Shown one piece after another: positions 44,477 through 54,121 of a stretch of DNA of 64,000 nucleotides (positions are counted from its first letter, which is position 1; every line of letters begins with the position of its first letter). Location of the stretch: positions 244,084 to 308,083 of the forward strand of contig NZ_LT904902.1 in NCBI RefSeq assembly GCF_900199725.1. Direction: 5' to 3'. The position numbers and the translations under genes are program-made. The notes beneath the pieces were generated by a model. The model worked only from the letters and a program-made list of their open reading frames with translations, made no database searches and was not told where the DNA came from. Source of the DNA: Cytobacillus massiliigabonensis. GTDB taxonomy: Bacteria > Bacillota > Bacilli > Bacillales > Cytobacillaceae.

Positions 44477-45415
44477 TTATAAAAGTGTGATTATTACCAT
44501 AGCTACAAACATGATAGTCAGATATTGTAGAGAGTATACAAACATTAAAGTTGCCCATTTAATATCATCCTTGAATTTCCTTGCATATATCCCTGTACCG
44601 ATCCAGCCAATATTTAACAATGTGGCAAGGACCAGGAAAGGCATTCCTAACTCAGGAAGAAAAAACGGGAGCGGCAGTAATGCTGCAATCCAAAGATAAA
44701 TATGACGCTTGGTAGTTTTAAAACCTTTTACAACTGGAAGCATTGGTACTCCGGCAGACCGATATTCCTCCACTCTTCTCATAGCAAGTGCATAAAAATG
44801 TGGCGGCTGCCAAAAAAACATAATTAAAAATAAAACCCATGCGATAACATCAAGATTTGCGTCTACAGCAGCCCAGCCAATTAACGGCGGTACTGCACCA
44901 GAGAAACTGCCAATAACCGTATTAGAAACATATCTTCTTTTTGACCAAATTGTATAAGGAACGATATAGCTAAATACTCCAATTAACCCAATAACTACAG
45001 CTGTCATTGTTGTCAACATTAAGAAAAGAGTTCCAGCTATAATTAATAGGAAGCTCATTGCAGCAACTTTTGTGGGATTTGCTTTGCCAGTAACTGTAGG
45101 CCTTTTCTTCGTTCTTTCCATTAAAGGATCAATATCTCGATCTATGTAGTTATTAAGAGCACATGAACCAGCAATAATTAATCCTGATCCAATTAATGTG
45201 TAGAACACTAGATCTAAGTTGTTAAAAAAGCCTTTGGATGAAAAATGCAAAGCAAGCCATAATCCTGTAAAAGTCGTAATTAGGTTTGAATTAACAATTC
45301 CAATCTTGATGAGCGAAAGAAAATCCTTCCACGCAGTAGATTTTGGCACTTTATTATCTAGGCCTTGATCATTGTTGTCGATGCCTCCATCAATGACAGC
45401 CCTCGTATTAGACAT
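44477..45415 (-). CDS. ctaB: Heme O synthase (protoheme IX farnesyltransferase)
   Basis: Integral membrane UbiA-type prenyltransferase that converts heme B to heme O, the precursor of heme A. 312 aa; '[19 protein letters not shown]' has the Asp-rich motif, and the second motif region is '[17 protein letters not shown]'. ATG at 45413-45415 with GGAGG upstream; the longer frame lacks a ribosome site. Divergent from ctaA. Confidence 0.96.
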   Translation of the reverse strand: MSNTRAVIDGGIDNNDQGLDNKVPKSTAWKDFLSLIKIGIVNSNLITTFTGLWLALHFSSKGFFNNLDLVFYTLIGSGLIIAGSCALNNYIDRDIDPLMERTKKRPTVTGKANPTKVAAMSFLLIIAGTLFLMLTTMTAVVIGLIGVFSYIVPYTIWSKRRYVSNTVIGSFSGAVPPLIGWAAVDANLDVIAWVLFLIMFFWQPPHFYALAMRRVEEYRSAGVPMLPVVKGFKTTKRHIYLWIAALLPLPFFLPELGMPFLVLATLLNIGWIGTGIYARKFKDDIKWATLMFVYSLQYLTIMFVAMVIITLL

Positions 45416-45557
45416 GATTCTATTTCCTCCTTTATCTCTTATCACAAATACACCATTATTCACTACAACTACTATAAAGCATTACAGCTTTCATTGCTAT
45501 ATTTGCAATAAAAAACGAAGGGTACATCCTTATACATTATGTGTACAATACTTTTTC

Positions 45558-45585
45558 ACTATAGATAACGTAAAAACATTGTAAA
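45558..45585 (-). promoter_or_regulatory. SigA promoter of ctaB
   Basis: TTTACA, 16 bases, TATAGT on the minus strand, giving a leader of about 135 bases to the ctaB ATG. Confidence 0.5.
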
Positions 45586-45642
45586 ATTTTTATGTAGAAA
45601 AACAGACCTTCCTCTGTATATTAAATCACACTTTTATGATTT

Positions 45643-45684
45643 TTTGTGAACATTTTTCGAATAAATTGTGAATTTTTTGTGTCA
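45643..45684. promoter_or_regulatory. ResD-like binding boxes
   Basis: Three copies resembling the ResD consensus TTTGTGAAT: TTTGTGAAC (45643), ATTGTGAAT (45665) and TTTGTGTCA (45676), with 8, 8 and 7 of 9 matches. Start-to-start distances are 22 and 11 bases, close to whole helical turns. They lie about 58-99 bases upstream of the ctaB -35. Confidence 0.5.
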
Positions 45685-45993
45685 ACGCATTTTTTCTCTT
45701 AAAGAAATGTTGTTTTTCTGCCATAATATAAAAGAGTTTATCCATGTCCCTTAGAATCCACTTGGACTTAGCTAGAATAAGGTAGTTATCGTTTATTCTT
45801 TCACCTATTTAAACCTCCATTCTATTTCTAGCAAACTCTGTAAAAACTTTCAACCCTTATTACTATAATTACAGTGAAAAAATAATAAAAATATTGAATA
45901 ACTAAAATATTTCCATTAGAATCTGAAAAAGCATCTACTATTTCTGTTCATTTCATATTAAATTCGATATGATGGGTACGATATACTTATTCA

Positions 45994-46023
45994 ATGACAA
46001 TATTATTATTTGTTTTCTATTAT
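45994..46023 (+). promoter_or_regulatory. Candidate promoter of ctaA
   Basis: ATGACA, 18 bases, TATTAT (an overlapping TATAAT is at 46021-46026). About 35 bases before the TTG start. Confidence 0.45.
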
Positions 46024-46057
46024 AATGAACGAATCTTTTAGAAGAAGGTGAAAAGTT

Positions 46058-47029
46058 TTGCAACGATCATTGAAATGGCTCGCCGTTTTAACAACAATTG
46101 GGATGCTGCTCATATTGTTGGGGGGAGCGCTTGTTACAAAAACCGAATCAGGAATGGGCTGCGGAAGATCATGGCCACTTTGCAATGGTGAACTCGTCCC
46201 TACCGATATTACCCCTGAATTAATAATTGAACTGGCTCATAGAGTCGTTTCAGGTACTGTAGGTTTAATGGTATTGCTTCTTTCCGTATGGACATGGAAG
46301 ACAATTGGTCATATAAGAGAAACGAAGTTTTTATCATTTACTTCATTCTTTTTTCTTGTCTTACAAGGGTTAATAGGTGCTGCTGCTGTCATTTGGGGAC
46401 AATCAGACTTTGTTCTTGCTCTTCATTTCGGCATCTCACTAATTTCATTTGCTACCGTATTATTGCTTACCCTCCTAATATTTGAAGTTGACAAAAAATT
46501 CGAAGCGGAAAAGGTTATTCTCGATAAACGGATGAAAAAGCATATCATTGGTGTTTCAATCTATAGCTATGTCGTGGTATATACTGGTGCCTTAGTCCGT
46601 CATGTGAATGCTAGCTTAGTATGCCGAGATTGGCCATTATGCATAAATAGTTCATTTTCACTTCCTGGGAACATGCATGAATGGGTGCAAATGGGGCATC
46701 GCGCTGCTGCAGGTGTAATATTTATATGGATTGCCTATATTACTTATCTGGCAGTAAAGCATTACAAAGACCAAAAGGTTATTTATTGGGGATGGGTTAT
46801 TTCTTTCATCCTTGTCACTCTCCAAGTAATAGCTGGTGCTTTAGTTATAATTACAAGGCTTAATTTATATATCGCGCTTGCTCATGCATTCTTTATATCT
46901 TGTCTGTTTGGGGTTTTAAGCTATTTCATCCTTTTAACTTCACGCAGCAAGAAAAATGCATTAGCCCTTGAGGAAATACAGGCTGCAGAAGAAAAAAAGG
47001 TTCCAATTCCGCCTGTTACTATCCATTAA
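46058..47029 (+). CDS. ctaA: Heme A synthase
   Basis: 323-aa, eight-segment membrane enzyme that oxidises the C8 methyl of heme O. The redox cysteine pair is in '[11 protein letters not shown]'; heme-ligand histidines lie in 'ELAHRVVSG', 'LALHFGISL', 'QMGHRAAAG' and 'IALAHAFF'. A second Cys pair is in '[11 protein letters not shown]'. TTG start with AGAAGGTG upstream. Convergent with pycA. Confidence 0.97.
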   Translation: MQRSLKWLAVLTTIGMLLILLGGALVTKTESGMGCGRSWPLCNGELVPTDITPELIIELAHRVVSGTVGLMVLLLSVWTWKTIGHIRETKFLSFTSFFFLVLQGLIGAAAVIWGQSDFVLALHFGISLISFATVLLLTLLIFEVDKKFEAEKVILDKRMKKHIIGVSIYSYVVVYTGALVRHVNASLVCRDWPLCINSSFSLPGNMHEWVQMGHRAAAGVIFIWIAYITYLAVKHYKDQKVIYWGWVISFILVTLQVIAGALVIITRLNLYIALAHAFFISCLFGVLSYFILLTSRSKKNALALEEIQAAEEKKVPIPPVTIH

Positions 47030-47032
47030 TGT

Positions 47033-47069
47033 AAAAAAAACGCTGCAGCTAATGCTGCAGCGTTTTTTT
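47033..47069. terminator. Shared terminator of ctaA and pycA
   Basis: AAAAAACGCTGCAG/CTGCAGCGTTTTTT palindrome with a 6-base loop. The pycA stop codon overlaps its edge. Confidence 0.92.
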
Positions 47070-50000
47070 ATTTTTTTAATTCAATTAATAAATCTCCAGT
47101 TTGAATTGCCTCGCCATTTGTTACGAAAATATCGCTGACTGTACCAGAGAATGGTGCTTGTACAGTTGTTTCCATTTTCATTGCTTCTGTGATCATGAGA
47201 TGATCACCCTTTTCTATTTTCTCCCCTTTTTCAACCAATACCTTTATGACTGTTCCTGGCATAGAAGCACCAATATGATGATCATTATGTGGATCAGCCT
47301 TCACCTTAGAAACCACAGTTGACTTTATACTTTCATCTTTAATGACAACCTCGCGCGGCTGTCCATTTAATTCAAAGTATACTACTCTATTTCCATCAGC
47401 CTGAGGCTGACCAATCGAAACTAGCTTAACAATAAGTGTTTTACCTGTTTCAATTTCTATTTCTATTTCCTCACCCAATCTCATCCCATAAAGGAAAGTC
47501 GGAGTATCTAGAACTGATATATCACCAAATTGTTCAACCGTCTTGATATAATCCATATATACCTTTGGATATAATGCATAAGCAAGTGTATCAAATATTG
47601 TTATTTGTCTGCCAAGATCGTTGAATAATTTTTCTTTTATTGCTTCAAAATCAACATCCTCCAGCAATTCTCCCGGTCGAACTGAAATTGGCTGTTTGTT
47701 TTTTAAGATTACGTTTTGCAATTCTTTTGGGAATCCGCCATATGGCTGTCCAAGATAACCTTCGAAAAGCTCCACTACTGAATCAGGAAAATCTAATGTT
47801 AAACCTTTATTGATCACATCTTCTTCATTCAGTTGATTTTGCACCATATACAATGCCATATCCCCAACTACTTTTGAAGAAGGAGTAACTTTCACAATAT
47901 CTCCAAACATTTGATTTACACGGGAATACATTTCTTTTACATCGTCCCATTTTTCCCCAAGTCCAACACCCTTTGCCTGCTGCTGCAGATTGCTGTACTG
48001 GCCGCCAGGCATCTCATGCTGGTACACTTCCGAGTGCGGGGCGATCATACCACTTTCAAATTCTTTGTAATATTTCCGTACATCTTCCCAATAATATGCT
48101 AATTGTTCGAGTGCCTGAATATTAATATTTGGTTTCCGATCGGTACCTTCAAGCGCATAATAAAGTGAATTCGCACTTGGCTGGGATGTTAATCCTGCCA
48201 TTGAACTGATTGCAACATCAACAATATCTACCCCTGCTTCGATTGCTTTTGCATAGGTAAATATTCCATTTCCGCTTGTATCATGTGTATGAAGGTGGAT
48301 TGGAATATTGACAGTTTCTTTTAGTTCAGAAATCAATTGATAGGCAGACTGCGGCTTAAGAAGACCTGCCATATCTTTTATCCCTAAAATATGAGCACCT
48401 TGATTTTCAAGTTCTTTAGCCAAATTTTTGTAATAAGTTATATTATATTTAGTTTTAGAAGGATCAGAAATATCACCTGTATAACAAATAGCAGCTTCTG
48501 CAATTTTCCCTGATTGTCGAACAGCATCAATCGCAATTTCCATGCCTTTCAGCCAATTTAAGCTATCAAAGATACGGAATACATCAATCCCCGCTTGTGC
48601 CGATTTTTCAACAAATTCTCTGATAACATTATCTGGGTAATTCTTGTACCCTACAGCATTTGAACCTCTTAAAAGCATTTGAAAAAGAACATTCGGCATT
48701 TTCTCTCTTAAAGTCAGCAGTCTCTCCCATGGATCTTCCTTTAGGAAACGATAAGCAACATCAAAAGTTGCTCCTCCCCACATTTCAAATGAAAACATTT
48801 CTGGCAAAAGCTTTGCGGTTGGTTCCGCTATGTGTTTAAGATCATTTGTCCTTACTCGGGTTGCCAATAGCGATTGATGGGCATCACGGAAGGTCGTATC
48901 CGTTAATAATACCCCTTTCTGCTCCTTCACCCATTTAACAACTCCATCTGGACCATATTTATCCAAAATTTGCTTTGTACCATGTTGATAACTATTCGAC
49001 ATATCTAATTTTGGCACTCTTGGAGTTTCAAATACTGGTCTCTTCTTCTTTTCGATCCCAGGAAATCCATTAACCGTAACATTTGCAATGTAGGTTAGCA
49101 TTTTTGTTCCACGGTCTTTTCGTTTTGGAAACATGAATAATTCTGGCGTTTTATCGATAAAGGATGTATCGTACTCACCTGTAAGGAACTTCTCGTGCTT
49201 CACAACATTTTCAAGAAAAGGGATATTCGTTTTTATCCCGCGAATTCGAAATTCCTGAAGGTTCCGGACCATTTTCGAAGCTGCTTGCTCAAATGTCATC
49301 GCTTGAGTAGATAGCTTCACAAGCAATGAATCATAATAAGGTGTGATAACAGCCCCTTGAAATCCATTTCCAGCATCTAGGCGAACACCAAATCCGCCAC
49401 CTGAACGATAGGCCATTATTTTTCCTGTATCAGGCATGAAGTTATTCAATGGGTCTTCTGTAGTTACACGAGATTGAATCGCGTAACCATTGACATGGAT
49501 ATTCTCCTGCTCTGGAATCCCAATTTTTTCACTATGAAGCGGATATCCTGCAGCAACAAGAATTTGTGTATGAACAATATCAATCCCCGTAACCATTTCT
49601 GTAATTGTATGCTCAACCTGTACACGCGGATTTACTTCAATGAAATAAAACTCTTCTCCCGATACGAGAAATTCCACAGTACCAGCATTAATATAATCCA
49701 CATTTTTCATTAATCTTACTGCAGCCTCACAAATTTCATCCCTAAGTTTAGGAGATAATGAAACACATGGTGCGACTTCAACTACCTTTTGATGGCGGCG
49801 TTGAACCGAACAATCCCTTTCATATAAATGAACAATATTTCCATATTTATCACCAATAATTTGTACTTCAATATGCTTTGGTTTTTCAATAAACTTTTCT
49901 ACATATACTTCATCATTGCCAAATGCCGCTTTCGCTTCAGATTTTGCCCGCTCATACGCTTCACTTACTTCGTCAATATGCTTGACGATCCGCATGCCTC

Positions 50001-50508
50001 TTCCACCACCGCCAAGTGAGGCTTTAATGATAATAGGAAAACCATGGCTCTCTCCAAAGTTAATGACATCCTCCAAGCTGTTAACAGGTCCGTCACTGCC
50101 TGGAATTACAGGAATTTCAGCAAGCTGTGCTTGTGTCCTCGCTTTTACTTTGTCGCCAAACATATCTAAATGTTTGGATTCAGGTCCAATAAAAATGATT
50201 CCCTCTTCTTCACATCGTCTGGCAAAATGGATATTTTCTGATAGAAATCCATATCCTGGGTGAATAGCATCCACATCACTATTCTTCGCAATATTAATAA
50301 TACCTTCAATATCTAAATAGGCATCAATCGGTTTTTTTCCTTCACCAACTAGATATGCTTCATCCGCCTTATATCTGTGATAAGAACCTGTATCTTCCTT
50401 CGAATAGATAGCAACTGTTCGAATATGTAGTTCAGTACATGCACGGAATACGCGGATAGCAATCTCGCCTCTGTTTGCTACTAACACTTTGTTGATTGAA
50501 TGGTTCAA
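47068..50508 (-). CDS. pycA: Pyruvate carboxylase
   Basis: Biotin enzyme that carboxylates pyruvate to oxaloacetate, refilling the TCA cycle. 1146 aa: biotin carboxylase domain (to about 450, 'KASLGGGGRGMR', 'EVNPRVQVEHT'), carboxyltransferase ('LLTDTTFRDAHQSLLATR', metal-binding 'HLHTHDTSG'), PC tetramerisation domain, and C-terminal biotinyl domain with EAMKME. The TTG at 50506-50508 has AGGGG 8 bases upstream and matches the family N-terminus; the GTG three codons earlier is too close to it. Confidence 0.98.
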   Translation of the reverse strand: MNHSINKVLVANRGEIAIRVFRACTELHIRTVAIYSKEDTGSYHRYKADEAYLVGEGKKPIDAYLDIEGIINIAKNSDVDAIHPGYGFLSENIHFARRCEEEGIIFIGPESKHLDMFGDKVKARTQAQLAEIPVIPGSDGPVNSLEDVINFGESHGFPIIIKASLGGGGRGMRIVKHIDEVSEAYERAKSEAKAAFGNDEVYVEKFIEKPKHIEVQIIGDKYGNIVHLYERDCSVQRRHQKVVEVAPCVSLSPKLRDEICEAAVRLMKNVDYINAGTVEFLVSGEEFYFIEVNPRVQVEHTITEMVTGIDIVHTQILVAAGYPLHSEKIGIPEQENIHVNGYAIQSRVTTEDPLNNFMPDTGKIMAYRSGGGFGVRLDAGNGFQGAVITPYYDSLLVKLSTQAMTFEQAASKMVRNLQEFRIRGIKTNIPFLENVVKHEKFLTGEYDTSFIDKTPELFMFPKRKDRGTKMLTYIANVTVNGFPGIEKKKRPVFETPRVPKLDMSNSYQHGTKQILDKYGPDGVVKWVKEQKGVLLTDTTFRDAHQSLLATRVRTNDLKHIAEPTAKLLPEMFSFEMWGGATFDVAYRFLKEDPWERLLTLREKMPNVLFQMLLRGSNAVGYKNYPDNVIREFVEKSAQAGIDVFRIFDSLNWLKGMEIAIDAVRQSGKIAEAAICYTGDISDPSKTKYNITYYKNLAKELENQGAHILGIKDMAGLLKPQSAYQLISELKETVNIPIHLHTHDTSGNGIFTYAKAIEAGVDIVDVAISSMAGLTSQPSANSLYYALEGTDRKPNINIQALEQLAYYWEDVRKYYKEFESGMIAPHSEVYQHEMPGGQYSNLQQQAKGVGLGEKWDDVKEMYSRVNQMFGDIVKVTPSSKVVGDMALYMVQNQLNEEDVINKGLTLDFPDSVVELFEGYLGQPYGGFPKELQNVILKNKQPISVRPGELLEDVDFEAIKEKLFNDLGRQITIFDTLAYALYPKVYMDYIKTVEQFGDISVLDTPTFLYGMRLGEEIEIEIETGKTLIVKLVSIGQPQADGNRVVYFELNGQPREVVIKDESIKSTVVSKVKADPHNDHHIGASMPGTVIKVLVEKGEKIEKGDHLMITEAMKMETTVQAPFSGTVSDIFVTNGEAIQTGDLLIELKK

Positions 50509-50645
50509 GGAAAACACCCCTAATGTATTTTTTGATTTTTCTGGTAATTATTTGTGTAGAACGGTCTAAAAAGCAAACCGCTCATAAAACAATAAAACTA
50601 TTTAACTTTTTTTCTAATTATCTAAAAGAACACATAAAATACATG

Positions 50646-51848
50646 TTATTTTCGGTAATTATAAATATTTCCAGAAACCTTTTCCTCATTGGCAGATTGG
50701 CTGATGTCTTTCTTATTTTTATATTTTTCTTCGTAGTTAACAAACATTGATACGTTAACAAGAATCCCCATCGCTAATGACAATTGCAGAAGCGATGATC
50801 CCCCATAACTTACAAAGGGCAAAGGTACACCAGTAAGAGGAATGACTCCAGATATACCTGCTAAGTTTATAAATGATTGAATCCCAATCATGCTAGATAT
50901 ACCAATTGCCAGCAAACTTCCAAAAGGATCCTTGCATTTTAAGCCAATAAATATTCCTTTTAACACAATATAGCCTAGGATTATGAGGACAAAACATACA
51001 CCAAATAATCCAAGTTCTTCAGCGATTACAGCCATAATAAAGTCCGTATGTGCTTCAGGTAGATAGCCTAGTTTTTGGACGCTATTCCCTAAACCTAACC
51101 CCTTCAATCCTCCTGCCCCTAATGCTAAATAAGAATTTACAAGCTGATAGCCAAAATCAGTTGAAAATGGGTCTTGAAAGGCTTCTATTCGGCCCATACG
51201 CACTTTCGTGAAAATCTTATCCTTCATAATTAAGACTAATGGAGCTACCATGATAAAACCGATTAATCCAAGTTTAAATATATTTTTATAATTCATTCCT
51301 GACGCAAAAATAATAGTTGCTGCAATAGCAAATATGATAGCAGCTGTACCAAAGTCCGGTTCCATAGCTACTAGTACACATGCAAGAAATAAATAAGCAA
51401 GCGGAGGGACAACTCCTCGATTAAATTCATTAATATATGATTGTTTCTTTGCATACACAGCAGATAAATAAATGATAACCGATAATTTAATAAATTCGGA
51501 TGGCTGTAAACTGCGCTTGCCTAACTCAAACCAGCTTTGTGCATTGTTCGTAGCTTGTCCAAATACAAAGAGTGCAAAAAGCCCTCCTAAGGAAAGGAAC
51601 ACCATCGGAATAAGAATTTTATTGCTCAGCATTGCTTTATAAGGAAAAATTGCCATAAAAGTGAATGCTACTGCAGAGATGATTAAATGAGTCTTTTGTT
51701 TATTGAAAAAATAATCACTGTCAACCTTATTAATTTGTACCGCGGTAACCATACTTGCACTATAAATCATGATCAGTCCAAACACTGATAACATGAGTAC
51801 AGCAATAACCAATGTGTAATCATATGATTTTAGTATTTTTTTTAACAT
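50646..51848 (-). CDS. ftsW: Cell division SEDS protein FtsW
   Basis: 400-aa polytopic peptidoglycan glycosyltransferase of the septum, partner of PBP2B (pbpB here). 'MEPDFGTAAI', 'GLGNSVQKLGYLPEAHTDFI' and 'GVPLPFVSYGGSS' are SEDS motifs. Position next to pycA and ylaN matches B. subtilis ftsW. ATG at 51846-51848 with AGAGGG upstream. The paralogue SpoVE is at 3262-4362. Confidence 0.93.
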   Translation of the reverse strand: MLKKILKSYDYTLVIAVLMLSVFGLIMIYSASMVTAVQINKVDSDYFFNKQKTHLIISAVAFTFMAIFPYKAMLSNKILIPMVFLSLGGLFALFVFGQATNNAQSWFELGKRSLQPSEFIKLSVIIYLSAVYAKKQSYINEFNRGVVPPLAYLFLACVLVAMEPDFGTAAIIFAIAATIIFASGMNYKNIFKLGLIGFIMVAPLVLIMKDKIFTKVRMGRIEAFQDPFSTDFGYQLVNSYLALGAGGLKGLGLGNSVQKLGYLPEAHTDFIMAVIAEELGLFGVCFVLIILGYIVLKGIFIGLKCKDPFGSLLAIGISSMIGIQSFINLAGISGVIPLTGVPLPFVSYGGSSLLQLSLAMGILVNVSMFVNYEEKYKNKKDISQSANEEKVSGNIYNYRK

Positions 51849-51965
51849 GTAGCCCTCTTCCCTTACTACTTGCATTGAAATATTTATTCGACTAAAGCAT
51901 TAAATTATCCTGCATGGAAGAGAAGATAAATTAAATGTATCATACTAATTATCAAAAATCCACAA

Positions 51966-51999
51966 TAATGTTATACTATTAACAAAAAGCATAACATTA
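51966..51999. repeat. Short inverted repeat between ylaN and ftsW
   Basis: TAATGTTAT (51966-51974) and ATAACATTA (51991-51999), 16 bases apart, in the ftsW upstream region. Possible operator; no known match. Confidence 0.4.
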
Positions 52000-52032
52000 A
52001 ATTGAACTAATTCTCTCCCATATTTACAATGA

Positions 52033-52074
52033 TAAAAAAACTCAAACAATTCTAGTAGAATGTTTGAGTTTTCT
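52033..52074 (-). terminator. Terminator after ylaN
   Basis: AAAACTCAAACA/TGTTTGAGTTTT stem with T-rich tail on the minus strand. Confidence 0.85.
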
Positions 52075-52080
52075 TTAACT

Positions 52081-52362
52081 TTATTTTCTTACGGATGCTT
52101 CATGCAGAATAGATAACTCTTTTTCTAATTCAGCTAGAATAGCTTTTCCCTCAGACTCCTCAATTAAGCCAAGCCGAACAGCAAATTCGATTTCGCGAGA
52201 TAACCCAAACATTTGCGTATCAAGCACTTCTTCGTAAAGAGGACATTGAGGCATGGTGAGATTGTCCATCTGCACTTTAATTAATTTTAATATTTTATCT
52301 GCATCAGCCTTTAATAGTGCATCTGCTTTTTTCTTATGATCTAGTATGATTTCAGAAGTCAA
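52081..52362 (-). CDS. ylaN: YlaN (UPF0358), Fur-associated protein
   Basis: 93 aa, helical. '[24 protein letters not shown]' and '[23 protein letters not shown]' match YlaN, which is linked to iron limitation and reported to bind Fur. TTG start with GGGGGG upstream. Between glsA and ftsW, the B. subtilis order. Confidence 0.93.
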   Translation of the reverse strand: MTSEIILDHKKKADALLKADADKILKLIKVQMDNLTMPQCPLYEEVLDTQMFGLSREIEFAVRLGLIEESEGKAILAELEKELSILHEASVRK

Positions 52363-52482
52363 CTTTCAATCCCCCCGTTTCCCGAGCGATTATCCTATCT
52401 ATAAATTTTATACGGTAAAAGAGAAAAAAGCAAGGATAATACGGTGTACATAGGGAATAGAATGTTCATTTTGTAAACTAAG

Positions 52483-53412
52483 TTAAAAAATACTAAAATT
52501 ATACCTGTCTGCAAGAATTTCCAGCAGTTTTATTCCCGCCATACTATTGCCTTTTTCATCTAATGCGGGACCAAAAATGCCAATGCCATATTTCTCAGGA
52601 ACGACACCAAGAATCCCTCCTGAAACACCGCTTTTTGCAGGGATTCCCACCTTGATTGCAAATTCACCAGATGCATTGTACATTCCGCAAGTGACCATAA
52701 ACGTCTTACATATACGTGCAATATGAATTGGAATCAGTCTTTCCCCTGTTGCTGGATCCACCCCATTTAATGCAAATACCGCACCAATTCTCGCCAAATC
52801 AAAGCAGTTCATTTCAATGGCACATTGCTTTGTGTAGGTCATCATCAACTCTTCAACATCGCCCTCAATCACTTTATGCTGCTTCATAAAATAACACAGC
52901 GCCCGATTTAGCCAAGCTGTTTCCAGTTCTGATTTTGCAACTTCCAAATCGTAAGAAACATCTGTATTATTCACTAAACAACGGACAAATTGAAGGATAC
53001 GCTCCCATTTCTCTTTCTCACTTTCTCCTTTGATCATATTTGTAACGGCAAGGGCCCCTGCATTAATCATTGGATTGAGCGGTTTAGAAGGAATAGAGGT
53101 TTCCAGCTTTGATATCGAATTAAACGGATCTCCTGTCGGCTCCATCCCAACACGTTCAAAAACATAGTCAACACCTCTGTCCTGAAGAGCGAGCGCAAGA
53201 ACAAGCACTTTTGATATACTCTGCAGTGTGAATTTCCTCATATAATCCCCTGCATAAATACATGAATTATTCTTCTCATAAATAGCAACTGATAAATCGG
53301 ACTTATTTACTTTTGCTAGTGCTGGAATATAGTCAGCAACTGTTCCTTTTTCTGAAATGGAACGAACCTCATTAACAATCGCCTGCAAATCATCATTTGA
53401 ATTACACGTCAT
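52483..53412 (-). CDS. glsA: Glutaminase (YlaM)
   Basis: 309-aa serine-dependent beta-lactamase-fold enzyme that hydrolyses glutamine to glutamate and ammonia. Catalytic SxxK is S65-I-S-K68; '[15 protein letters not shown]' and '[13 protein letters not shown]' are family motifs. ATG at 53410-53412 with GGAGGAAGG upstream. Divergent from ylaL. Confidence 0.95.
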   Translation of the reverse strand: MTCNSNDDLQAIVNEVRSISEKGTVADYIPALAKVNKSDLSVAIYEKNNSCIYAGDYMRKFTLQSISKVLVLALALQDRGVDYVFERVGMEPTGDPFNSISKLETSIPSKPLNPMINAGALAVTNMIKGESEKEKWERILQFVRCLVNNTDVSYDLEVAKSELETAWLNRALCYFMKQHKVIEGDVEELMMTYTKQCAIEMNCFDLARIGAVFALNGVDPATGERLIPIHIARICKTFMVTCGMYNASGEFAIKVGIPAKSGVSGGILGVVPEKYGIGIFGPALDEKGNSMAGIKLLEILADRYNFSIF

Positions 53413-53495
53413 ACTGCCTTCCTCCAAACATTACTACTCGCCATATTTTATTGTTCTTGTTTCTGTCATTTTCATTCTCTCATTAAGTTGTAAGT

Positions 53496-53524
53496 ATGAC
53501 AAATCCCAAAAAAATCTGTATACT
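53496..53524 (+). promoter_or_regulatory. SigA promoter of ylaL
   Basis: ATGACA, 17 bases, TATACT, 50 bases before the ylaL start. Confidence 0.6.
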
Positions 53525-53574
53525 TACGGTTGTATTGAATGTTTTGGTCTTGTCTCTATGAGGAGGATTTAGTA

Positions 53575-54072
53575 ATGGAAAAAATAATATTATTTAGCGG
53601 AAAAGTAAAATATCCGATCACTCTTGATCCTGGAGTATGGATCTTTGATGATCGACGAGTTGATTTAACTACCTATTTTAATTCTGAAGAAGAAAAAACA
53701 GATGAATTAGAAGAATACACGAAGGAAATTTCTAAACATTGGGATAGAGAAATTATGGAGGGTGCAGTCTTTCCGCCGACTCTAAAAACGGAAAAAAAGT
53801 ACGAGAAGGAAAAGGTGCTGACAGGTACTTTCGGTATTCCATTTAAACCATTTCTAAAAAATGCAGAACCAGAGAGTGAAGCCAGCCAGGTAGTAATTGT
53901 TTGTGAAGAAGAAGAAATAAGCATTTCACTTCAAAAGGCAGAAGAATTAGTTTTAGGTTTTTCTGAAAATGGGAAACCATTGCTAAAAGATGGACCAGCA
54001 TATGTTTATTATGGGGATGGTTCGAATAGAGATAATCCAATAAGAAACGTGAAGTCATTTAGAGTGGAATAA
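53575..54072 (+). CDS. ylaL: Conserved protein YlaL
   Basis: 165 aa. 'PITLDPGVWIFDDRRVDL', 'SKHWDREI' and 'YYGDGSNRDNPI' match B. subtilis YlaL. Function unknown; no membrane segment. ATG at 53575 with AGGAGGA upstream. Confidence 0.9.
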   Translation: MEKIILFSGKVKYPITLDPGVWIFDDRRVDLTTYFNSEEEKTDELEEYTKEISKHWDREIMEGAVFPPTLKTEKKYEKEKVLTGTFGIPFKPFLKNAEPESEASQVVIVCEEEEISISLQKAEELVLGFSENGKPLLKDGPAYVYYGDGSNRDNPIRNVKSFRVE

Positions 54073-54084
54073 AACAAAGGAAAG

Positions 54085-54115
54085 AAGGGCGATGTTCGTA
54101 TATCATCGCCCTTTC
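54085..54115. terminator. Shared terminator of ylaL and phoH
   Basis: AGGGCGATG/CATCGCCCT stem followed by TTTCCC; lies between two convergent stop codons. Confidence 0.8.
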
Positions 54116-54121
54116 CCATTT

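Larger units (their letters stand above)
45416..46057. other. Long divergent control region between ctaB and ctaA
   Basis: 642 very AT-rich bases without an ORF I would accept. Contents: a ctaB promoter (45558-45585), ResD-like boxes (45643-45684) and a ctaA promoter (45994-46023). The stretch 45700-45980 shows nothing else that I can name. In B. subtilis this gap receives ResD input. Confidence 0.7.

Noticed and set aside
49916-50263. Plus-strand frames within pycA
   Set aside because: Antisense to the highly conserved biotin carboxylase domain.
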